A DNA stretch of 64,000 nt from Neodiprion pinetum. Taxonomy: Eukaryota; Arthropoda; Insecta; Hymenoptera; Diprionidae. This document shows, one piece after another, positions 1-10,471 of the stretch. The DNA is taken from contig NC_060235.2 in the NCBI RefSeq assembly GCF_021155775.2, forward strand, positions 40,954,701-41,018,700, in the 5' to 3' direction. The stretch's first letter is position 1. The number at the start of each line of letters is the position of its first letter. The notes under the pieces are model-generated. The model was given only the letters and a program-made list of their open reading frames with translations, was not told where the DNA came from and did not search any database. The position numbers and the translations under genes were made by a program.

Positions 1-3000
1 CTGCGCGACTCTCACAAAAGTCGAAGATAAATCAGTGAAGCTGATCATCCCATAGGTCAGAGCGATGTACTAAGATGGCCTCGCGTATCGGAGGAACTTT
101 CACTTACGGAGGACGAAGTGATTTTCTTCTATTTCTCGTTCTTCTTCTTCTTTTTTTCTTCCTTTCTTGTTCCTTCCCAGAATTTGCGCAGAGTTCTGCA
201 ATCATTAGGGATAAAGATGTGGCGGCGTGACATCTGGTGGCAAAAATATTCGTCACTCTAACATGGCCGCCGTATTTAATTTTAAAATACGTATTTCGTC
301 GTGTTTTTTTCAATATATCGATAGCAAGTGAAAAAACTAAAGCCTCACGGCTTGCACTAAGTTATCCGTACTTTTCTAATCCCATAATTACAGACCTCAA
401 ATCATCGGCTGGCAGCCCAATTATCGGCGCCATGTTCTTTTTCAGGTTACGTTGGGTTCTCGCTCGTAGACGCATTCGCTGCGCCCCCGTCTTTGATGTC
501 GTCAAAACTATGTAACGAGTGCGATATATATTCATAATCGCGCGTAACGATCGCGTTAGCCTAGGGAAAACACGTCACTTCGCGTCGCGTCAAACACTGC
601 GGCAATACACCGTTGTTATGTGTCTCAGGTTATTCATAGAAGCGCATATACACGCAATCTCCGTGAGACATTTTCCCATAAAGTTACCTCGTCGTCGTCG
701 TCGTCCTCGTCTCCGTGTATATGTTATAATAATTGCTAATTAGGTCTCAACTCCTCAGGGCATTCAACGAATTCTATTATCCTTCACGTTATGAGAATTT
801 ACTTACCATGGGAAAAATCCCCTTACAACGCAAGCGCTATTTTCTACATAAGCTTGTGCCTTGATTGGTATACATATACCTAGTTGCCTTATTATGTCAC
901 TCGAGTCAATGTTCGGCTACCGAGAAACGAATCGAAATTTCGAACGACGGAAAATTCGACAGGTAAAAAATATACCAATCTTAATTTCATTCCAAACAAT
1001 TTTATTGATTGTTGATCTTATGAGGCAATTAGGAAAATATCATGCGTCTTATATTCACAGTTGTCGAAAAATCAGGCGCTATATTTTTTTCCAACAAAAA
1101 TCACCCGAAAAGAAATTCCGCGTAATTGTTCTGAAGAAAGTCTGAACAATTTACACCGGGTTTGTGTAATAACAACTGACGCTTCCTCTACAGCTGCTAG
1201 CGTGTCAAAGTTCGCTTGAAACCGGCGCCCAAAAGAACTTCGAACGGTGTTTTTGTCACGTGGACATGCGTTGCGTAGGAAGTTACATAGTAGAGGTACA
1301 TTATAGAGAATTGCCTTAAGAGAGAAAGGTGAAAGGAGAAAGTGATGCGTGAAGATGATTTAGACACGACGCGTTATATACACTCACCCACTGATGTGTG
1401 TCTCAATGATATATTATATGTTATTGCTTACTGCGCAATTTTTACACAGAGACTACATTGCTGATTCTAATTAAACTTCGTATAACAATTATTTCTCACA
1501 CTTGAGCAGTGCCGATCTCCTTTTAATTGTTTTACGCTGTCGTTTTTATTATTTTTCACCCAATTCAACCGCAAACTGCCAAAGCTTAAATAATTGAGTA
1601 TGCAAATTAGTATGAATCTGTAACCACGATCGTTGATTGTGAATAAATATTTTACTTTTAATTTTCAACAAGACGAGAGAGAAAATTTATTCGTAGACCT
1701 TGAGAATGAGGTAAAAAGAAAAAAGTCGATTACCACAATTATAAACGTGTGAAATAAATCTCAAAACGTGTTGAGTTGCTGTATATAATTCTACAACCAT
1801 AGACGGTTATTTAACAAACAACCGATTTCCGCCAATTTACCAGTAATTGCCTATAATACGTTGTAGATATTGCTTACCGGCGTGTTTAACGATAGCGGAA
1901 GGCCGCGAATATCTGCTTGAGATTTAAATTGCCTATTTTTGAAGGCTTCTCAGCACGTCACGTGTCGATAAAAGTAAGATAATTCTGCAGAGTTTCCGGT
2001 TTGCACGCGTCCGCAGCTGCAGTTTGAGCAATTTGCGCGTGCCAATTTTCGGCCAGATTGCAATGTATACCCCGTCATGCACGTACCTTCAGGTTATAAT
2101 GGCGAGGCGTAATTGGGAACATCGGAATCGCACCGGAAAGATATATGAAAAGTATAAGAACTCCGATGCATCAAGTCGTGAACCGAGCGCGCGAAACGGT
2201 GAAGATTCATCCTTGTGCCAGATTCACAGCGTTGGTTGTAGGAACACGTGGAACACGTTCCTTCCACGGAGAGCCGGACTTACATTAATTTCGCAACGTC
2301 TTAGCACCATGCGAACGGAAAATATTTTCTTTAAAGTCGAGATTCTTTGCCCGGTTGAATTATCGTCGTTTAGATACATCGAGCATCTCAAATTTATATT
2401 ACAGGGTGAAAAAGTTTTCATTCTTAGATATAAATTGCCTCACGGGCGAATCGTTTCACTTCCTGCAGATGATGTTTGACCGAGCTGCGGGTGAAAATGA
2501 CGAGCTCATTTTTTATTTGTGGTATACTACGTACACGGAATCCTTGCCAATAATCCTTGAAAATTCAAGCGATTGAACGCGAGTATCTCGGTATAATTTC
2601 CATAATTAACGTGCAGAACCTTAAATTTGCCGACCAAGATTTCCCCGGGGTTTTCCGCCGTCTCAATGCGAAGTCGGAAAAGCCTCTCGGAAGTCGTTTT
2701 TTATGCACGTCTTGGTACAGATCAAATTCTCGAGTTTTACCTCGTGATTGAATTTTGCAGGTAATGATGAATCGCATTTTTTCTCAGGTCTTTTTTTCTG
2801 GGAGATTAAATAATTGCTCGAAATTCTGCGCATTTGTGAGTTAAATAAAAAAGATGAAACGGACAATGGATTCAAACTTCAATGGCTGCAGGTTGTTGTT
2901 AGCTCTTAAGCAACAGGTATTATATATATAAATATCCGCGATCGCCCCTGAATTGTTAGTAATTCCTTTTATATCGTGACATTACACTTACAGAAGAACC

Positions 3001-3459
3001 GAATACAGACGCGATGACCTTTGCTTGTATTAAATAAAACTTGCTACATCATTGATCGCACATCCTCTTTCTATCCGCTGATCGTCGTTTCACGGGGTTA
3101 TAATATCAGCCGAGCCTCGTCGTGTTTACAAGGAGAATACGTCCGCATAAATGTCATATCTGTTCAATGAGTAATGAGAGAAAATTAATCTTCATCTATA
3201 CGCCTGAATTACTTTCAATTAATCAAGTCGTTAAGAAGTACCGTTTCTCTTACAATTAGCCACCAAATCATTCGCAAGATAATTATTGAATTCATTATCT
3301 TGCGCCTAGAGAACACTGGTTGAGAGTATGAAAAGTCAACAAATTAAATTCCGTGCAGTATAACGATTAAATGCGAATGCAAACCGTGTGATGCACGCAA
3401 AAATCACTTTGCCATGAAAATTGGCGAGTCAGCGCTGAGAAGGCTAACGATGGCCACTG

Positions 3460-3860
3460 AGCTAAAAATAATCGATACATCGGTTAATTGAGTCCAAAAA
3501 AATAATCGAACACGACTCGATTGAATCGATAAAAATTAATCGATTAATGGATTGATTCGTATTTTTTTGAAACGGTGCATTTGAAGCCAAAGTTTCGTAA
3601 AATTTCAGTATGCAATCCTAATAGCGGAAAAGTTTTTTGATAATTTATAGTTTCATTCAAAATATTTTTCAATTTCAGGTGAAAATATTAATTTATCTCT
3701 CACATATTATATCAAATAGTTACTTAGTAAGTAAGACAATGATAGTAATTGCATCGTTCATAGGTGTAAAAAACAAAAACCAATCGTGAGGAAAAATAAT
3801 CGAGTCGGTCGATTAATCGAGTTTGAAAAATAATCGGTTTAATCGAAAACCGATTTTTTT
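3460..3860. repeat. TAATCG / ATCGAT-rich patch
   Basis: The sequence repeatedly uses AATCGAT, TAATCGA and ATTAATCG units on both strands, in two clusters (about 3465-3560 and 3795-3860) about 240 bp apart. The units are imperfect, so this is not a simple tandem repeat. It may be a degraded palindromic transposon end or a cluster of homeodomain-like or DREF-like sites. Neither reading is proven. Confidence 0.4.
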
Positions 3861-5181
3861 TGGTTATTCTTAGAGAACGGTCACTTTCTACGTTGGTAGA
3901 AAGAAATCGAATGGATATTACCACCTATCGTATTTACGAATGTCAGTATAAGATTGCGCAGCATTACAGTGGGAAGAATGCTGCGGTATCTTGGTAGGGA
4001 AAAAAGGTGTGTATTAATGGTCCCACCATGCATAACGTAATGGCGACTTTTAAATGCTACAGGATTTTCGTATTGTTACAATGCTCGAAGCGTTGTAACT
4101 CGCACCACGTGTAATAACTACCCTGCACTGTATGTGCATAGATATCTATGTGTAGACGACGTACTTATTCCTGCAGCTATTGTACATACCCTACTATTAT
4201 ACATACGGTTGTTTAATAGGCAAAGAAGAATAATAGAATAAGTTTTCTGCGGTGCCACTTGGAGCAGAACTAATTCACATAACGCAGTTTAACTTTGGAT
4301 ACACTCGCTCCGACGAATCTTTTGTAAGTCTATGGTCTATGGTATATGTCTACTATATACCTATACGTTCGTATAATAATGGCTTCGCATCATACATACC
4401 TATGTACGTACCCTTGCAAAACCAGGCGGAATTACGAAAGCAGAACTGAACGCTCCGCTTTTTAACATATTTGATAGATCGTTTTCTGCGTCGTTTAATA
4501 TGACCAATCTCTTGACGGTCAATATCAAGGTTTCTGGCTTATGCGCAAATTCATGCAATTCCTGTTCTACAACCCACGCGCACCTGCAAACGATCTGCGG
4601 TTATATAAAGTCTTACAGATATATACGACAATAATTCCTTCGCGGAATTGAGGTGTAATTTTAACGCCTTAGTCACGGTATTTCAACATTTTTTCAAATA
4701 TTCAGATCGCTTATACCGTTATGATCAATTCCTTACTATGTACAATTTCATACGTATACTGATACATGTATGTATAAGCGTCCTAAATGGCCGATTTTCA
4801 AGGACGAACAGCAACAGCAAAATTGGCCTTAATCGTCGAATTTTTAAACTTGTAAATATGGAGCAGTTCATCTGCAGATCATTTTCTTACATATACAAAA
4901 TCGTCCCTCGGTCAGCCAGCTTTAGCGAAGTTGTAGAGTTGATAAATTATGTTGAAAACAAGTTCTCGTATGCATGGATACACTCTTATGTATACCATTT
5001 CATTATTACAGACCATTGTACAAAGGCGGTCCAATTTCGAAATTTACATGTAGGATCGATTTCGGAATATCCGTTCTCTTGCAATATAGATATTTTTTTT
5101 CTTAATGGCATTGCAATAATCACTAATGATTATCCCACACGAAAATTCTTCGTGTGTAACCCTGAATGATAATACGTTTCA

Positions 5182-5226
5182 CCTAGGATCACTGATCTCT
5201 AGTTATAATAGAGATCAGTGCCTAGG
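5182..5226. repeat. Hairpin-forming inverted repeat
   Basis: CCTAGGATCACTGATCTCTA at 5182-5201 is followed after a 7-base loop by TAGAGATCAGTGCCTAGG at 5209-5226. The arms pair almost perfectly, with two unpaired bases in the left arm. No gene lies within 2 kb. It may be the core of a small foldback element. Confidence 0.6.
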
Positions 5227-5899
5227 ATGCATCTAATCATATTACCGTTTTTTTGATAAGGTGATATATACCACCGGATAGTATAGTTACACATAGAAAG
5301 TTATGATCAAAAAATAATTTTTCTCGGAAATTGTGTGTAGAAAGAAAGTGAAACGTCATACACAGTTGAAAGGCTGTAAAACTGTTTAGACAAAATTACA
5401 ATGAAACGAGAGTTTCATAATCGATCATGTTCATCGATCTCTACATGTAAAGATTTAAAAGTCAGGAATTTCTTTGCAGATTACTACCTTATCGACTGGT
5501 GCTAACTTTGACGAGTCACATTATCAACCGTAAATGTCAGTCGATGTTGAAAGGAGATTTTTTGGAATCCTTTTTGGCTTTTCCTTCGCCAGTTATGTCT
5601 GTTATCGACATCAATGCATCAATAACAAAAATCGTTGAATGAAGAATATAAAGACGAATACCTTTGGGTAAATTTTTGTGACCAGTTTTTGGTGGGCAAG
5701 TGGGCCCAGGTGGGCCTGGGAGCGTAGGAGGGTTCTGCTCTATCGATTGTACTTAACGGGCTCGCATTGATATTCGTAGCAGCCAAAGTAGTGTCGGTAT
5801 GGAAGCTTGAGATTGAGTCGGTACAAAGTGAGTACGTAAGACTACTTCCCGACTGCGACTTAGAAACGTCGATCAGCTCGATCATCCCCGTGAGTGACG

Positions 5900-6185
5900 A
5901 GTAACCGCCTCCACCACCAACCGCCGCAACAAACGCCGAGCACCTCCAACCACCATCAACCATCTCCTCCCGCCGCCGATCACCTTCGCCCACCTCGTCC
6001 ACCTTTTGCCCGGCCTCTTCCTCCACCCCACACCCCTCGGCGACAACATCGTCATCGTCCTCCTCGACCGCCGCCGATCTGTTCCTACCACCACCAAACA
6101 CTTCCTAATATTCCCGAACACCTTCAACCACCTCCGACCAACACCGACCACTTTCATCCTCCTCGTCCCCCTGCTCATCCATGTT
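5900..6185. repeat. CCA/CCG-rich low-complexity block
   Basis: The + strand is strongly C-rich and G-poor, with repeated CCACC, CCGCC and CAACC units. It reads as proline/histidine-rich peptides on + and glycine/arginine-rich peptides on -. All of its open frames look like products of base composition, and no splice structure supports a gene. It directly abuts the left end of the large inverted repeat at 6190. Confidence 0.5.
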
Positions 6186-6189
6186 TTCT

Positions 6190-7363
6190 ATAACATTAAT
6201 ATTCATAATTATTCAAACAACTTTTCATTTGCTCTCTCGATCTTGAATTTTCGTAGGCATAGAATCGAAACGCTGTTTTAGCTAGTCGCAAGTGAAGTAT
6301 CTACGTTGGGTGAAGAAGCAAAATTGTTTTTCGAAAAGTGTTCGTATGGAAAAAAATTCAGAGTAACTTTAATACATCACGGATGCGCTAATTTTGATCG
6401 AGATGCAATGGATGCTCCGTATATGAGACAGTATTTAACGCAGTGTCCTGATTTAAAGATCTGAAAAGGTGATTGTCGGTATTTTTTTGTTTTTTTTTTG
6501 ATAGGGAGAGATAGAACGAAGCTTCTTAAAACTTAGAATGTATTTTAACACACATTCGAAAGGTACGAGCAAAAACTTTTATCATCCAACTGTCGTAAAA
6601 CGGTTACATCTACTATCTACTACGCGGTTGCTTCCGGACTGAGGAATTCGGCTAGCTGATTTTCGTCTATATAGATCGATGACGTCAAGAGAAAAAAAAT
6701 TTTGGCTGACGTCACTTTCTAAACATCGGAACATCCAAACCTTGGTTTCGAACTTCAATACTATGTATGATATGAAATGATCACGGATATGATGTATGAT
6801 ATGATATGATGTCTAATGATTTCAGTTTTCACATTTCAAATAAGAAATACGCACTTTATCTTTCCTGCCGAATTCAGACTCAAGCGGCTAGGCCCTTCGA
6901 TGGTCAGCCGTTGACTAAAGATATATTCTTGAGTTAACGAGTCAGCTAATAACGCTGCCGTTCTGCGACAGTTGGATGATAAAAATTTGTGCTCGTTCCT
7001 TTTAAATGTGTGTTAAAATACACTCGAAGTTTTAAGAAGCTTCGTTTTATCTCTTCCTATTAAAAAAAAAATGGCCGAAAATCACCTTTTTAGGTTTTTA
7101 AGTCAGGACACTGCGTTAAATACTGTCTCATATACGGAGCATCCATTTCATCTTGATCAAAATTAGCGCATCCGTGATGTATTAAAGTTACTCTGAATTT
7201 TTTGCCATACGAATACTTTTCGACAAACAATTCTGCTTCTCTACCCAACGTAAATCTTCACTTGCGACTAGCTAAAACAGCGTTTTGATTCTATGCCTAC
7301 GAAAATTCAAGATCGAGAGAGTAAATGATAAGTTGTTGGAATAATTATGAATATTAATGTTAT
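6190..7363. mobile_element. Large foldback (long inverted repeat) element, non-autonomous
   Basis: A left arm starting ATAACATTAATATTCATAAT (6190) recurs as its reverse complement ending at 7363. The well-matched arms run about 6190-6605 and 6952-7363, roughly 400 bp each, with few mismatches and small indels. Weaker complementarity continues inward, for example around the GAATTC sites near 6645 and 6870. The centre has an ATGATATG-type short repeat (about 6775-6815). No transposase-like frame is inside, so this looks like a non-autonomous foldback or long-TIR element. A target-site duplication is not evident. Confidence 0.8.
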
Positions 7364-7724
7364 GGAATAGATCCAGGGCGCGTCGAATAGAATCCCATTT
7401 GGAAATGAATAGTTCTTCTACTTTCTATATTATATTTCTATATTATAGCCAATTATTGTAGATAATCTAATTTGTCTCCTGGAAAATTATAAAATTTATA
7501 GTATGCATCACGTATTAAATTATTTATGATCTATCTACACATTCTTCTCTCGGGTACCTATACTTTAGTTAAATCACTGTTTTGCTACGAATTTTGGACG
7601 AAATTTATTCTCATTATTAATTTCTTGTATCGCCGACAAGTCGGTAAGTACACACAGGCTAAGTACTGGCTTGGGCTTACCGTTGCGAAGACTGTGTTAC
7701 TCGGAAGTGAATACAGCCAGTATC
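7364..7724. other. Spacer between foldback element and TRIM23
   Basis: No gene is seen. CGGAAGTG at 7702-7709 is an ETS-type core close to the candidate TRIM23 start and would suit a housekeeping promoter. This is suggestive only. Confidence 0.3.
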
Positions 7725-7736
7725 ATGTCGAAATCG
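7725..7736 (+). CDS. TRIM23: Candidate first coding exon of TRIM23 (4 codons)
   Basis: ATG TCG AAA TCG is followed directly by GTAACT, a usable donor in phase 0. Exon 2 begins in phase 0 with V-L-E-C at 8273, so joining gives an N-terminus of M-S-K-S-V-L-E-C-R-V-C. In the family the RING domain likewise starts near the N-terminus with a K-V-L-E-C-type motif. The exon is very short and its selection rests only on phase and position. The real first exon may lie further upstream. Confidence 0.35.
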
Positions 7737-8272
7737 GTAACTCTCTGATGTTCTGCAACAAGTTCCAACTCTACCACACGAACATCTCAGGGGGCGCATG
7801 CGCCCAACTTTATATTTTTCAGTTAACGTAAAAGCTCACGAATGCGAAATTCATGTTCAAGTCGTTATGATGCATATTGACAAAGAATGTTAAAATTTAC
7901 ACCTATGTCGATCCTACACTTGCAACGTCAAAGCGGTTCGTTTTACAGTTGAAAAACAAGGGTCGAATAAGGATGACAGAAGACATGGACCAACTAAACA
8001 AATATTTCAACAGATCCGCATCAGTATCTTCAAAACCGAACGTAAAGAAACATTTTTATTATACCCAAACCGTCTTCTTGACTTCTAAAATAACAATTAT
8101 GTCCTGCCAATAAATATCCGACATACAACTTTTCTAAATTATTATTCGTCAAATTTTATTCTATGCTGGAGAGTTTTGTTCAATACTGTTCATTACATCC
8201 CCATATTAGGTTATCTCTATTTGCGCTACCACTGAGCAGCGGAACAGGAATATCAACTTATAAATTCAACAG

Positions 8273-10471
8273 GTTCTAGAATGCCGGGTTTGCGAAGAAG
8301 TTTTCACTGCGGAAGGTGGGAAAGTACCACGTCTACTTCACTGCGGTCACACTGTGTGTCACTCTTGTTTACTGCGTCTTCGTCCCTGTGTGTCGGATCA
8401 AAAGTTCCTTTTATGTCCCTTCGACCGGCAGCCCACAGCCATCAAGAAGAATGGAGTGTATAGTCTAAAGAAGAACTTTGTGCTCATCGAACTCTTGGAA
8501 AGGCTAGAAGAGTCAAATATTGAGAAAAACATGAAACTCGAACGGGAGAGGCTACAGTCTACTCAGCCGTGCGACGAAGATGAGAAACATGTTGCTGTTC
8601 TGTACTGCACAGTATGCATGACTCACCTTTGCGACGCCTGCGATGTTCTCACTCACTCGTCAAAAACTCTCGCCAGACACAGGCGCATTCCTTTGTCTGA
8701 AAAACCAAAGGAAAAACCAAAGTGTCCCACTCATAGCACGCATATCGCTGAATTCACATGCACACAGGATGGATGCAACAGTGCTCTTATGTGCTACCTT
8801 TGCAGGGACTATGGGAGGCACAGTACTCACAAGGTGAAGCTTATAGTTTTTCAAACAAAAGAGTTTCATTTGTTGCACCCGTCAATCTAAATGAATATTG
8901 GAAAGTGGAATTAAACATATTTTCCTGTTTCCAAAAAGTTTAACACGTTTAGCTGCTAACTCTGGCTGCTAGCTTCAACTTTATTGTTAAGAAAAGTCTA
9001 ATAAAAGGTTCATATGTTTCCCGGATTTAATGTTTGGCTGTAAACTTCAAGAACACTGTTCAGGACTTTGATTATTCGATTTATTCATTAGATTTGTTTA
9101 TTGAATTGCAGCATACATTGGTAGAGACAGAAGCTGAGAATATCCGAGTTTCAATCATCACAGCAATGCAAAAAATGACTCTATTTACGGAAAACATGAG
9201 GGATACAGCTCATAGGATAGGTAATGAAGATAATTTTGGCTCTGTTTGATGCAGCAGTTAACATTTAATTATCAGTATTACAATTACTGATTGCAGACAA
9301 TCTGTTAACATTTTATCGAATACTTCTAGAAATTGTAATACAGGAACTAGAAGGCTGGGCAATAGAAGATGCTCGGCAGCGAGTACGTCAGCACTTTGAA
9401 AAGCTGAGGTCACTGCTAGCAAAACAGGAAAAAGCAGCTGCAATGTGCGTTGATGCTGAAACAAGGGAAAGACTTTGCACGCTTAGAGAATTACACGAAA
9501 ATCTGAATATGACTAGGACCCAAGTTGCCGAAGTTTGCATTCAGTGGGAGAGTCTGTTGGGTTCTGAAGATTGGAAACTGCTCAGCAGCGCCAGAGATGT
9601 CAGCCAAGTTCTGACGTCATTGGAACAGCAGCAGAAACATTACGCTCAGCTTGGTCCAGACCTGCTCACGCCCGAATCCTCTATTCCCATAATATTTAGC
9701 AGGGTTCGTAAAGCTTAATTCTCTCATGATCGGTAATGGGAAATTTAGAGAAAGAGTCGCGTTATTTTTACAAATTTCGTTCATTTAGGACAACAGAGTT
9801 TATATTGGAACAAAGATAGAAATGCGAGTCGTGATACTTGGCCTAGATGGGGCTGGAAAAACTAGCATTTTATTTGCCATGAGGGACATGGCTTTGTGCA
9901 GTCCGCCGATTCCTACCATTGGATTCAATGTAGAGAGTCTGGAGTACAAAAACCTGGTGTTTGCATTGTGGGATGTTGGTGGACAACATAAATTGAGGCC
10001 ACTGTGGAAGCATTACTACCATAATACTCAGGCTGTCGTTTTTGTTGTCGATGCTAGCGATAGGTTACGATTCAAAGAGGCGCATAAAGAACTGACAAAA
10101 ATTGTTAGCGAACCCGAACTGAAAGATGCCTTGTTACTTATATACGCCAACAAGCAGGTACAACATGACTTTATGACTTTACATGTTGAATGAAATGAAT
10201 AATCAGTACAATTTAGGAAATTGATGATAGGTGAAATTGATTATTGTTGAAATAAAAAGAAAATAATCTGTTTTTAATTCAGGATGTACCAGGTTGTGCG
10301 ACAGTCGAAGAGCTGACGGAAATCCTTTCGTTACAAAAATTTTGCTGTGGTAGAGCCTGGCATATAGAGGGATCTTCGCCTCTGACTGACTCCACTGGTC
10401 TCATTCAGGGATTAGACTGGCTGACACAGCAATTGGGTGCAAACGAGGCCCTGTACACTAACAGTACCTAA
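8273..10471 (+). CDS. TRIM23: E3 ubiquitin-protein ligase TRIM23 (ARD1), RING/B-box/ARF-domain protein
   Basis: Coding exons are 8273-8833, 9112-9220, 9330-9703, 9789-10157 and 10283-10471, with AG/GT borders and consistent phases. With the candidate 4-codon first exon the protein is 537 aa (human about 574). In order: a RING (C-x2-[14 protein letters not shown]), two B-boxes ([12 protein letters not shown]; a Cys/His set around CLRD-type [12 protein letters not shown]), a coiled-coil middle, then an ARF-type GTPase. The GTPase has P-loop GLDGAGKTS, switch [10 protein letters not shown], switch [13 protein letters not shown] and NKQD, the last split by the final intron. Family members use the ARF GTPase to control ligase activity, in membrane traffic and autophagy. 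Every key motif is intact. The ATG at 8281 is in a different frame and is not the start. Confidence 0.93.

Larger units (their letters stand above)
1..6189. other. Gene-poor 5' stretch, no convincing coding gene
   Basis: I see no exon series with conserved-looking protein here. The longest open frames (2024-2479, 4648-5169 and 5619-6101) either lack an ATG at the reported start or are low-complexity, and match no family I recognise. The stretch contains a TAATCG-rich patch (about 3460-3860), a hairpin (5182-5226) and a CCA/CCG-rich block (about 5900-6185), listed separately. It could be intergenic or an intron of a gene lying outside the window. Confidence 0.5.

Noticed and set aside
2024..2479. 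151-aa open frame on +
   Set aside because: It starts at TTG, matches no family I know, and overlaps other random frames.
4648..5169. 173-aa open frame on +
   Set aside because: It starts at TTG, has no recognisable motif, and reads as AT-rich composition (many Phe, Ile, Tyr). No splice context supports it.
5619..6193. Pro-rich (+) and Gly/Arg-rich (-) frames
   Set aside because: Products of the CCA/CCG low-complexity block; all frames are open because of composition.
8281..8463. Frame starting at the ATG at 8281
   Set aside because: Out of frame with the RING domain, which is read from 8273.
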